Positions 10,083 to 22,400 of a stretch of DNA of 64,000 bases are shown one piece after another. Origin of the DNA: Athripsodes cinereus (Eukaryota > Arthropoda > Insecta > Trichoptera > Leptoceridae). Positions within the stretch are counted from its first letter, which is position 1, and every line of letters begins with the position of its first letter. The DNA is taken from NCBI GenBank assembly GCA_947579605.1, contig OX388321.1:11125427-11189426 (forward strand), given 5' to 3'. The notes beneath the pieces are model-generated. The model saw only the letters and a list, made by a program, of their open reading frames with translations, made no database searches and was not told where the DNA came from. A program made the translations under genes and the position numbers.

Positions 10083-10881
10083 TACAGACTATGTAGTTGT
10101 GAAAAGAACACATAATATATAATTAAAACACCGAGTCATTGCTATTTTCTATTCAAAATAGACTACCTACTAAAATGTACTACTCACATTTTTTAACGAG
10201 TTTTTTTAATGCATCGCACATGTAGGCACCTATACCTACATGGACAATTCATTTATTGCCGTTTATTCACAACATAACTTCAAGGAAACTATTGTAAATA
10301 TATATTCTTAAAAATTTCCGACAAATATTTGAGTGCAGAAGGTCTTTTTGTAGAAACATATTATTATATTGGGACACGCCAGATAACTTATTTATTTTTT
10401 AGACAATAAACGGCTCAAGCTTTTATGTAATACGATAATGAAATTCGCTACAATCAACAACTCAAAACAGAATATTATCATTCTTTTAAACAAAAGACAA
10501 CATTTAAGAAAAAAAAACGCAATTTCGTTACCATCGCAGCCACTCTTACAGGTGGATAGCCAAATAAACTAACCACATCATATAAGCATAGAACCTCGTA
10601 CTGTAAACATATTTCTATGCTTTTAAAGAATGCTACCTACCTATTATAATAATAAAAAAATAACAGTGACTCTTGTGTTACGAATGACATTACTTTGAAC
10701 AGAGCTGTTGTGCAAACGCATATACGTAGGTACATATGTTGTTACTAATATTATTACAAATGTTGGAAATGACACCTACCCTTTAGTTCAGTTTGAATGA
10801 ATGTATTATTTGGTATTTGTGCAGCTTTCAGTCACTGTGAATATACCTGATATCCTAGTGCATATACATATATTAGGTACA
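10083..10881. other. Non-coding stretch between Gypsy and mariner elements
   Basis: AT-rich sequence, with no gene, RNA or repeat that I can support. Confidence 0.5.
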
Positions 10882-10883
10882 TA

Positions 10884-12183
10884 TAAAGGGTTGTTCAACA
10901 AGAACTTTGTTTTTTAATTGTGGCAACACCAGCAACATGATAGTTTTGACATTTAATTTTTTGACGTATTCGTAGTGGATGCATTGGCAATTGTTGCAAT
11001 GAATTCAATTTCGCTTGAAAATCGCATTAAAATAATTAAAATCCCTTATGAAAATGGTGGTTCTGCTAAAGTGACATTTCGTCAAATTCGTGATATTTTC
11101 GGACAACATAATCGTCCTTCTGAGACCGCTATTAAGAATTTGGTCGCTAAATTTGAGTCGACAGGCTCGATACAAAATGTGTTAACACCAACGCGTGTAC
11201 GACCGGGTCGTTCAACTGAAAACATCGCAGCCGTGAGCCACAGTGTTGAAGCAGATCCAAATTTGTCAATTCCTCGACGTTCTCGACAATTGGGGTTATC
11301 CAAAACCACCACATGGCGAATTTTGCGTAAGGATTTGGCTTTGAAGCCTTACAAGGTTCAACTGGTGCAGGAATTGAAGCCGAACGACCATTCAAATCGC
11401 CGTAGATTCGCTCAATTCATTCAGGAACAACCCGCTGGTTTTTCTGAAAAAATCATTTTTTCAGACGAAGCCCATTTTCACTTGTCAGGGTACGTCAACA
11501 AGCAAAATTGTCGCATTTGGGCTTCTGAAAATCTTAGAGCAATTATTGAGAAGCCGTTGCATGCTCAGCGTGTCACTGTATGGTGCGCTATGTGGTCTGG
11601 AGGCGTGATTGGGCCGTTTTTTTTCGAAGATGAGACTGGAAATGCGGTAACGGTCAATGGATCACGCTATCGCAAGATGTTGACAACTCAATTTTGGCCT
11701 ATCATTGATGACGTGGATATCACTGACATGTGGTTTCAACAGGACGGTGCCACATGTCACACAGCCAATGAAACGATCAATTTATTGCAAACCAAATTTC
11801 CCGATCGCATGGTTTCACGAAACTCAGCTGTTAAGTGGCCAGCCAGATCGTGTGATTTAACGCCACTGGATTATTTTTTGTGGGGCTATGTTAAGGACAG
11901 AGTCTATACGGAGCCAATCGAATCGATTGCAGCCTTAAAACTCAAAATCCGTGATGTGATTAGCGAAATAGTCCCGCCATTTTGCCAAAAAGTGATTAAA
12001 AACTTTGATGAAAGAATCGACATCTGTCAGCGTGCTCGTGGTAGACATTTGTCAGATATCATTTTTCATGCATAATTGCCAAACTTTTCTCTTTGTAATT
12101 CAATAAAAATTTTAATCATCTTCATCAAATTTTTTTGTTTTATTTTGTTTTAAAAAACAAAGTCCTTGTTGAAAAACCCTTTA
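10884..12183 (+). mobile_element. Tc1/mariner element, DD41D group
   Basis: A complete 1.3-kb element. The left end TAAAGGGTTGTTCAACAAGA and the reverse complement of the right end TAAAGGGTTTTTCAACAAGG form inverted repeats of over 30 bases continuing into actttgttttttaa. TA dinucleotides at 10882-10883 and 12184-12185 fit the usual TA target duplication. The single gene is uninterrupted. Confidence 0.93.
10999..12075 (+). CDS. DD41D mariner-family transposase
   Basis: A 358-residue cut-and-paste transposase from the ATG at 10999; the frame remains open upstream to a GTG at 10975, but the ATG gives the usual N-terminus. An N-terminal paired-type helix-turn-helix region covers about residues 5-110. 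The catalytic domain shows FSDEAHFHLSG (D156), WFQQDGATCHTA (D249) and CDLTPLDYFLWGY (D291). Forty-one residues separate the second and third aspartates, which defines the DD41D group (rosa-type) rather than classical DD34D mariner. No stop or frameshift is present and a polyadenylation signal AATAAA lies at 12102-12107. With near-perfect inverted repeats, the copy looks young and possibly active. Confidence 0.92.
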   Translation: MNSISLENRIKIIKIPYENGGSAKVTFRQIRDIFGQHNRPSETAIKNLVAKFESTGSIQNVLTPTRVRPGRSTENIAAVSHSVEADPNLSIPRRSRQLGLSKTTTWRILRKDLALKPYKVQLVQELKPNDHSNRRRFAQFIQEQPAGFSEKIIFSDEAHFHLSGYVNKQNCRIWASENLRAIIEKPLHAQRVTVWCAMWSGGVIGPFFFEDETGNAVTVNGSRYRKMLTTQFWPIIDDVDITDMWFQQDGATCHTANETINLLQTKFPDRMVSRNSAVKWPARSCDLTPLDYFLWGYVKDRVYTEPIESIAALKLKIRDVISEIVPPFCQKVIKNFDERIDICQRARGRHLSDIIFHA

Positions 12184-12474
12184 TAATAACGTATTCAACA
12201 TGCCGATGGTAATAATAATTACCTATAGAACATCATAATGTTAACACTCGTATGAGCTCTATAATCAACACCTGACAAAATAATACTGTAACAGCAATAC
12301 TCACTAGATTAACATGGAAAACATTTTTATTATCTCATCGGGATTCCTCGTTTGAAAGAGGGAATGTGAGGTGTGAGATCCAAGAACCACGTGGCTTGAT
12401 AACGTGGATCAAATTCTCTAGGAAGGTCGTGTGTTAGGTAAGAGATATTGACGTGTGTGCATGAGTAATATAAC
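12184..12474. other. Non-coding stretch
   Basis: Nothing recognisable between the mariner element and the SINE. Confidence 0.5.
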
Positions 12475-12715
12475 ATAACATGGAGAGACAATTCACACAG
12501 ATCGAGCTAGTCCCAAATTAAGATTGAATCTTGTATTATAGGTACTAACACGACGATACACATATATACAATGCACTAAACAGATATACATGTAACACCC
12601 AGACCCAGGACAATTTGAAAAAGGTCATTCTTCATTTTGCCCTGGCCGGGAATCGAACCCAGGACCTCGTGATTCAAAGGCAAGAGCGTTACCTCTGCGC
12701 CACACCGGCTGACTA
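12475..12715 (-). mobile_element. tRNA-derived SINE
   Basis: Read on the minus strand from about 12713, the head resembles a tRNA with a pol III A box (TGGCGCAGAGGT, 12702-12691) and B box (GGTTCGATTCC, 12659-12649). The acceptor stem does not pair, so it is not a true tRNA gene. The body continues through gtctgggtgttac to a tail containing tttgggactagctcgatctg. A 5'-truncated tail of the same family lies at 17733-17790. Confidence 0.75.
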
Positions 12716-13466
12716 GTATATATATGAATAGTAGAAAAAACGAAATCTATATGGCGTTCAATCCTCACTGACTACCCCACTCGGAATACAGCGTATGTGT
12801 ATAGTATTGTAGTATAGTAGCTCCTCTCATAAATTTATTAGTTCATTTACATGTAGATATCTATTTTTTTGTACCACTGTAGATGCATTTTATAAACATA
12901 CGACTGGAATAACAATACATTTTCTGAAAGCATCCATTGCACTTATTCAAGGAAAATAGACATACAGTCATCATATTTAAGATAATATTGAACGAGATAC
13001 ACCATCCACCAGACAAGAAGGATCTGGGAACTACCGTATTTTTAAAATTTGGGATAAATGTAATTATGCCAGATATACTTATACCGGAGGTGTAATAGTG
13101 GGCAGCATGAAGGACTGGCCAGCCAAAATAACCCCCGTGTGTATAATCTTATAACAATATTTTTTCGATGTCCCTCTAGTCGAGAATAGTAAACATAGTA
13201 ATACATAAGCAAACTTGGTAAATAGTTTCGAAAACTTGCTAAATTAAGTTAAAATGAGAGAGTGAATTTTATTCGCATTTTTTTGATAGTACGGCTACCC
13301 ACCCAACAATGGGTGATTGAGCTTAAATATTAACAAATCTAACATAACAAAAAATAAAAACTTCTTGTTTAGTAATAGTGAAATGTAACAGTGAAATAAT
13401 CAGTGAGTACGTTTTAGGGGTTTTAACTCCTAATAACTTAATAACTGACTTTTCTTCTTTTTTCAG
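12716..13466. other. Non-coding, probably intron or upstream of the visible Dscam exons
   Basis: No exon for the missing Ig1-Ig3 of the Dscam-like gene could be recognised here. Confidence 0.45.
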
Positions 13467-16400
13467 ATATTTGTTCAACTAAGTCAACCACATCTAATAT
13501 CAGTTCTATTAGCCATTTCATTTGTCCTTCCAGGAAGGATATCTACGCCTATGTGTAAGTTCAATATTTTCAACTTTTTATATTTGTTAGTAAAATAAAT
13601 GAAAACACAATTCCTAATATAAAAGTTGTTGAATAAACTTCACCGGACATACCTATTTAGATAATAATGTCGAATGCAAGATTAATTTTGTGTTTAAATT
13701 AATAATAGATTAGTAAAATGACAAAAGAATCGTCTATGGACTGAGAGCAATTATTTTGAAATAGTTAAGACTTTTAAAGTAAATAAGTAATTACAAAAAC
13801 AGCAAAGTATATGTGTCTGAAAAAGAAAAACGAAGAGTCACGAATGTCACGATCTTCTAAGTACGCTTAATTAATATGGGCGCTTATAAGATTAAATAAA
13901 TTGTGAAACAAGTGTACATTTCTGTATAAATGCTATCTTTTTCTCCTTGGACACTTACTAGTCCCACACGGTCTGCCTTTTTTGTTTTATTCTGCCACTT
14001 GGTTCTGTCGAGTGCATCCTCTTGGGAAACATGGCAATTCCGCATGTCTTGTCTCACTACTTCACGGCATCTACGATTTGGTATTCTTCTTGGCCTCTTG
14101 CTGGTAACCTCGATATATTGTGCTTTATTGCCTACATACTCATGTGGTCTACTGAACACATGGCCGTACCATCGCAATTTGCTCTCCTGTATTTTTTTTA
14201 TATAAAAGATGTATTTGCGTTTTGTTATAAACCCAAATACAACCTTATACACCTTTCACAGTAAGCTACTAAAAGCTTGTGTCGTGAAAGGGGAGTTTGC
14301 CGGCACCTGGCATCGAACCCCATATCAGAATCCCACGAATATATGAATTCCGGATTTTATCAAGCCTCATGACCCCTAATTCTGAATGAATGTAATATGA
14401 AGCAAAGCGTAAATATGTCTACGCATTGAGCTATTTAATGTTTGCTATACCGCAAAGAGTATGGCGTAATACAGTATTAAATGAATTTCTAATATAAATG
14501 TCTTTTTCAGGTGGAAAAAGCAGTTGAAACATTTATCACCACACAAAAGAAATATGGCATTGATTAAAAATGAAATAACTTTTAAATATTTTAAAATGTA
14601 CTCCAAAGATAATGGAAAGGAATTCATTTGCCATACTTCTAAGCGGATATCTCCCGTTACAGAAAACTTAGGATCTGAAACTCGTAGGAATAAAAGAAAT
14701 GCGAAAGGTATGTTTATGATCAAGTACTTTGGATATGTAACAGAAAAATAAGCAATTTCATTCTATATTATTTGTAGTCCTATAAATATTGCATCAATTT
14801 AGTTATAAACTAAAGTACGACCTAATAAATAGTGTGACAAATGCACCGATGTCAATCTCGATCCTTAGGACTCCCAATGTCAGAGAATTCTATGTTGATA
14901 ACTCATATTTCTTACAATTATGTTTTATTTTATATACTTTCACAAAAGATTACAGTACTACAAAATATTAATATGAAAATATTATTGAATCATTAAAGCT
15001 AAGTTGTTTTATTTTTTAAATTACCTTCCACAGGTATGATGCCAGATCTGATGTATAGTTTCATAGAGCAGGCTGTACAACCAGGAGGTCACATATCTCT
15101 CAAATGTTCGGCTGCAGGAGATCCTCTGCCCAAGTTTGAATGGCTGTTAGATCAACAAATTATAACGCAAGCCTCTTCTCATAGGTAATTATTTTGTTTT
15201 ATGCCATCATTTGTTTTTGTCTTTTAAACCTACAAGTACCTACCTATGCTGTGCTTTTGTTTAATATAATAAACTATGGCCGATTTATTATCAGCATCAT
15301 TTATTTATTTACCTAGTTATTTTAGATAAAAAAAAGAAGAAATATTAACCCCACTTTCAAAAATAATAAAGAGCATTTTTGTTTTATAAATTATTTTCGT
15401 TTTTTTATGTACCTTTCTAAATTTTTAACCTAGCCTATAAATCAGTCAAACGTAAAATTTTAAGTATACTTATGACGTGTTAAACGCATACAAAAAATGC
15501 AAACAATTCATTTTGTACTTAAAAAATCCACAAAACTCTACCGGATTCTTACTCTTCAGGTAAAATACTACTTATCTACATAAAAATAATTTAAAATAAT
15601 CGACGTTTATATACGTTCACTTAGTGCCATCCGTCACCGAGATGCCATGGCGACGTTGCCGGCAACGTAGCCGCTACGTTGGCGACGTTGCCGGCAACGT
15701 AGCCGCTACGTTGGCGACGTTGCCGGCAACGTAGCCGCTACGTTAAAAAATATAAACACACCTATAAATTAATTGTCTCTTTATTAAAAAGTATGCGAAA
15801 AAAAATGTAAAAAGAAGATATTGCAATGACAAACTCACCCTTGTGCGTTGAATTGTATTTGACAAAGACGTATCTATGATAAGAAAATCGATAACAAGAG
15901 GACCGTAAATTAGACATTATTTATATAAGCTTCAATATACCAACAGAATTATCAATCAAAATCTCAAAAGTGTAAAATGTACATGTAGAAATAAAAAATA
16001 AGTTTCCACCCATTTTTTTAATATAGCAAAGCACCAATTTGAAAGGAATGTTATTTAGATTAATTATCTGTTAAACAAGCACTGCACTGTGTATGAATAT
16101 CGCAGTACAAATAATGTCCACGAGAGGGATTAGATCATTATTTTAAGTTATGTTTTTGAGAAAGCAATGTACCTAGTTTACAAAAAAATATTTCAACACT
16201 ATTATGAAACAACCACTAATGATAATTGCTATGATAGTATCTGAAAAGTTTTGACAGTGATTTATAACACCTACTAAATAACTGTATGGGTACCTATCTA
16301 CCGCTGCTGTCAGTTACACAATCCAAAATAAAATTAGGCAATGGTAAAGCTTTCCTTCAGTCTGAAAATTGGAACGACAAATCACGGAAACAAATAAATG

Positions 16401-19400
16401 TCATTGTTTTGATGTATATTTTGAAAGTACCGTGTACTGAATCTCAATTCAAAGTTTATATTATTTCTTTTTAAAGGGTTGTTATACATAATATACTCGA
16501 AACTTTAATTCAATGATAACTATTTAATGTCGTTGACCCTCTGTAACAGAATTTATTGTCATATGCACCCAGATATGTAGACAGGGTCTCATTTCAAATG
16601 CGGCTTCATTATTGCGGAAATATTTTTTATTTATTTATTTCCAGAAATATAACAACAACAAAAAAACATTACTTGTATCTAAATACTTATATTCCTATAA
16701 CAATTATAGTGAATGGAATTTACTGTGAATTTGAGTCTGTTCTGAGACAGTTTATTATAATTATTATGATAAAAGTTTACCTAGTTGTCATTCTGGATAA
16801 TTTTTATTAAGCTATAACTATCACTACTATACCATCACGGCATATATCACAACTGGAGTAGCCAGCAGACCAGCTGCATGGAATAAACATGCAAGCTGTC
16901 AAAAAGAACTTGTCAAGCTATGACAAAAAACTTCAGATTAACAGCGATCTTGCGATGATTTTCTTCACTTAACTGAACTCTGAAACGAACAAGTTTGATT
17001 TTCGAATAACTGAATTTGTAATTAATGCTAAAAAAATCACTCACTTCTTTTGATCATTATTTTGATTAAATTGAAAATACTCATGTATACAAAGAATTAT
17101 CTTCTACGCAAAATTGTATCAGACGCTTATTAAAATTTATATGATTTTGTTTTGTCTAATTGTACTATGTTGGATTTGATACGCATAGTATTACAAAGGA
17201 TAAATTTATGTTGTTATCGTTTAATGAATATTTATTAATTGTCGGTACATTCGTTATCTCGCATGTTTCGGTTCAATATATCAAATTAGCAAAACGATTG
17301 AAGCACGCGATGAACATATTGTAATTAATTATATTATAACACCTAATATCTGAAAAGTTTACGCTGAAAGCACAAACGAACCCATTTCTATGATTTGTTT
17401 TTTTTATTTCAAATCCAAGCTTCAAAGTTTGGAGTTGGGATACGATGTTTCACTAGTATATTTTTGAGTATTTCACTAAAAAAATATTAAACTGATATAA
17501 ATAATTAAAAACTGTATAAACTACAACAAACACGATTTAAATTATTTCATAGATCTCTGCAGATTGGGTTTGTTGAAAAAACTGCGACATAGGGATAAAC
17601 TCTACCCCTGTTTAATGATTTTACAAACAGCCAGTAATGGGAGAAAGTAAAACTTAAATAATCAGAAAGTAAGAATAAACTAGTTATTTATTTATAAAGA
17701 TAGTACCCATTATACAAGATTCATTTCATAGTTTGGGACTAGCTCGATCTGTGTGAATTGTCAATACGTTTTATGTTATGTTAAAGCAATTAATCCTACA
17801 AAAATTTTATAATAATTTATTATTTACTCATGTATACATCATACAAAAAAAATTGAAATATGTTTTTGATTTTGAAACTAAACTCCACGAAAAAAATACG
17901 GGTTTTCTTGTATTACAGATTACATTATCCTAGGATTACAAAGCCCATGAAGACGAAGAAAAAAAGTGCCTGGTTGAATATTAATTTAACGGAATTATAT
18001 TTATTTTCAGATATGCTGTGGGTCAATTTATGGACCATAGTGGTTTCATGGTTTCGCATCTCAACATTTCTGGTGTGAGAGTTGAAGATGGGGGGCTGTA
18101 TGAATGCAGAGCTGTCAACTCTAAAGGACAGATCTCTCACTCAGCCCGACTCAATGTGTATGGTAAGGATTAGTACAATAACAATATTTAACATAGTAGT
18201 ATCTTTCTTCCTACTTAAATACTTTCTAACTTCATGCAAATAACAAAATATAGGTCCTTTTCATATTATAAACCTACGTTGAATACCAGTTGGATACTCT
18301 AATATTCACGCAACATTCCCAATAATTTCAATAATTTTTTTCATACTCATGTAACTCATATGTCTTGTCGCGTGATGGCATAATGACACGCTGAAATCTC
18401 TACTATTCAATCTCAAAATGGCGTCTATAATAATGCATGATTTTGAGAAACAAATTAGGTATATAAAATTTGTTTGTATATGTAGCACTATTATCATTAT
18501 CTTTTTTAGATAGGTACCTACAATTGGTATATTTTTTTATGATAGGAAATTTAATCAACCATTTGAAATCAAAGACAGTGATATTTATTCGCATTAGAAC
18601 CAAAAGAATTCGATTATCAACCGTCACAATCATTATAAGAGCATTAGAAATTTCATTGAAAAAGAACATTTAACATACACATTTTTATCAAATAAAAAAC
18701 ACGTACGAAAAATCGATACATTCATTGTGATATGAAATTAAAGGCACAATATGTTTTCTTTCTTTATTCCTGCGATAGTATGGGAAAGAAAGAGATTATA
18801 GCATGATACAAGTCACCGATGTCAATCTACTAAATGTGAAACGAGTTTTACTTCGTGTTTATAATTCTACATACTTAACAAACTCCTACATATATGCTAA
18901 GGTAATATTACTCTGAATGTATAATATTACTTATAATATATATTATTAGGTAATATTTTTGTTTACCTAAACTTTTAAGCAAATTAAAATTTTAACACAA
19001 CTTAATCTTAGCATATATTTCTAAACTGAGTGGGTGATGTTAATGCCTACAAAACTTTTGCACCCACATTAGGTATATTATGACGTATACTTGTATTATG
19101 TTGGTTGGGTATTAACTTTCAGGTAGCATCGGGGTCATAATTATAAATTAGAGGTTTGTAATAGGAGTCCGTATTTTACTTGATACTTCACTATTTTCTA
19201 TTTTATAATAGAATTATAGTTTAATAATTTCTGATCTATAATATTGGTCTTTAAAGTTTTGTTGTTATAATAATCTCGATACTAAAAATTAAAGAAACTA
19301 ATCTGAAAAACCCTGATGTACAACTTAACATTGCCCAAAGCTTGAAGGTATTTATGTTAAATTAACATAATTTCTTATCCATCAAAATGTTATAGGTACT

Positions 19401-22400
19401 AACATAATATTGTATAATTTATACTACACCCAATAGGTACTTTGTAAACTTTATGTTGACTTTCAATAAATTTGAATCACAATATCATGATATTCACATT
19501 TGCTTTAAAAAATACAGTTTTGTCACATAATATCTGCTCAGGTATTTGTATTCAGATAAACTATTGCTGAAATAAGATGAATCCTGTAAACTTACCTATT
19601 TCATAACTCAATGAAAATGTGTTCTTATTTTTAGGACCACTTTACTAATCACTCATTAAAACAAATTAAGAGCGTATAATTTTGAGACAGTGTGTGTACT
19701 TATAAACGGTGTTTTACAAACAGGACTCTCGAAATCTTGCCGATTTTTATACTTACAACCATAATTATTACCGAGAAATAATATACTACTACTATTACTA
19801 CTATACCATCACGGCATATCCCACAAGTGGGGTAGCCAGCAGACCAGCTGCATGTAAGAAACATGCAAACTGTCTTCTGCGTGCCAATATACAATGAGGA
19901 CATTCAGGATGGGTGGCAAACCTCATCGCTGAATTTAAGATGTAAAATGTCTTAATTTTTTCGAACACCTGCCTTTTACAGGACACTCGAAAACTTACGG
20001 AGAAGAGTGGGAGACCAATTCTTTACCGGGTGCTCCACGGGATTAAATAATATACGTACATTGTCAAATATATCGCCTATATTGATTTATTTTATTTATT
20101 TATTTTTATGTGCAAAATGAGGATTATAATATAATCCTCATTTTGTAAGTCCAAATACATCATCATCATCATCGCCCTCAACGCTCTTCTCGGGAGCACA
20201 GGGCAGAAACCAGCCTCCTCCATTCAGAGCGTCTCTGTGCCAATTGCGTCACCTCTTTCCACGACATTCCTTGCGCTCTGATATCGTTGTCATGGGAACG
20301 GTGTATTGTGAAAGAGGGACGCCCGAGCCGACGGAACCCCTGCGGACGGAAGAACAAAAGACGGAAGTCCAAATACATATAGGTACATATCTATTTATTG
20401 AGTATTCATTTGACTACCCACACGTGACGTGTCCCGTGATTGAGTACACAGATTAATTTCAGTTCTTGAATAATATGTAAAAGAGGATTCTTTTAATACC
20501 TTCATCTGCGGATTATATTTCAATTATAAACGATCCCCTGTTTATTAGCGAAGTTTAAAAATTATTTTGTTTGATACTCATGTAGATTGGGGTAGATTAA
20601 GTACCTACAACGAACCGTTTTGTATTATCGAGATGAGAATTAAAATAACACGTTTAAAATGTATCCCTGAGGGCCCGATCAACAACAATAATTTCATTTT
20701 ACACAGAATAATAACGGTACCTACTCTCTTCTTTTCATTCGAAAATGCTCTATAGAAACGTTCAATAAAGATTGACAAACTTATTTTGTAATAGTATTGA
20801 CATTTGGTGCTTGAGATTGGTCTAAACGAAAGATTGATTGGTTCGTTAATACTAACTTCTCGTTTTCGTCCTAAATTTTTTACTCCAATATGTGTTAACA
20901 GATATCGCCCTGTTATTTTCTGGAATCAGATCTTCAGGACGCCGCTCCCCATATAATAAGGTGGCATTAATTAATTAAAGAACATGAAGGACTTCTCCCA
21001 GGTGGTCGTAAGACAAGAAGAAGAATAAATTAACGGAGATCGATAAAAAAATTTCTTGAAGGCAAAATTATGCGGGTCTTTACTAGAATGTTTTTCCAGA
21101 GATGGTAATAACGACTGTTTTATATATATGGGATAAAGAGAAAATATTTTTCATGCATTTTTTTAAACTATTCTTGAACATAATATGATTTTATATTTCC
21201 ATATTATGGAAATATAAAATCATAAATATTTCAAGTGATTTTATAAAAAAAATCGAAGTTTATATCAAAACTACTTGAAACTTTAATAAGTTTACGTTTA
21301 TAGGATTGTTTGCATTTTTTTATAAATTATTTAAGAGAGATATCCGTAATTACCATTACAACAAGAGCATCAATCTGCATTGATGTTGTTTCAATCAAGA
21401 TTGTCAATTTCATTGTGCGTTTCCATTTCTTTTAATTCGTAGAATAAAGCTGATACTCAGAACTCAGTTGTTCCCAGAAGAGAGTATAATAAACATTTAA
21501 AGCAATTCCGAGATACAATTCAATTCCCTTATGAACATGAAAATACAGTGTCTTGCCCTTATACTAGAATGGGATAGATAGGTGTTTTTCGTTTGTTGGC
21601 AATTATCACGACCTCTCCAGATTTTGCTATTAAAATATTTAAAACTCATTTGGGAATTATACAGATGAACAACCCGTAGACTTTTATACCTAGTTACTAT
21701 TTTGAACTACACGATTTCTTTAAAAAAAATGTGTAAAGTCATTATCAATCGATTAAAAATGACCTCAAATGTCGAAAGACGTCTTTCTTATTAGATTCAT
21801 AGAAAAATCGCTTTTTTCATTGATCCAATAATAAAATTCAATAAATGCAATTATTGAATTTACTAAGTACTTATACACCGAACCAAAAATAATTACAGGG
21901 ATGCATTTTTGAACAAATTCTACATCAGTGTCATAAACTCAGACACTAAAACAAAAAATTGATTTAAACTAGGTACCTTTAGTAGTTGGAGGGGGGAAGT
22001 ACGGAGAGCGGGTTTGGTAGTGGTAGTGAGAAGAAGAGTTGATAACTTGTATATTTATTATTCCTTTATTTTTCTAGGATTTTGGATTTTCGAATAGTGA
22101 TGTATTCTAATATTATGTTCATTTTGAGACCCTCATTACATGTTTGAATTAAACTGACATTTTGGAGTTGAAGTTATGATTATATCTTATGGAGTGATCA
22201 GCCATTTCTGACATTACACTGTTGCTTCTTAGTGCTCTTTTAGCACTACCTAATACCAACCTACTTTCAGTGATATTCGCTATCATCCGCTATTCACAAC
22301 AACGTACCTAATTTACAACATACGTTGATCTAATTAAATAATCTAAAGCACTTTACATTATACAACAAAAAATAAAACAAAGAACTGATAACAGTAATGT

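Larger units (their letters stand above)
15185..18010. other. Dscam intron holding repeats
   Basis: This 2.8-kb intron lies between the two halves of the Ig5 domain. It contains the GC-rich minisatellite at 15649-15744, a SINE-like copy at 16826-16925 and a SINE tail at 17733-17790. Open frames at 16286 and 16556 have no recognisable motif. Confidence 0.7.

Noticed and set aside
10975..10998. Transposase start at GTG (10975)
   Set aside because: GTG starts are not expected in an animal gene; the in-frame ATG at 10999 gives the normal family N-terminus.
12640..12713. tRNA gene on the minus strand
   Set aside because: A and B boxes are good, but the acceptor arms do not pair and the sequence continues into a SINE body, so it is a tRNA-derived SINE.
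13467..13554. First visible Dscam exon as a signal peptide (frame with LISVLLAISFVLPG)
   Set aside because: That frame does not join the next exon without a stop. The frame giving SHFICP to AYVWKK joins cleanly and looks like an Ig half-domain.
20161..20364. Host protein on the minus strand
   Set aside because: It is the conserved C-terminus of a LINE reverse transcriptase, flanked by a target duplication.
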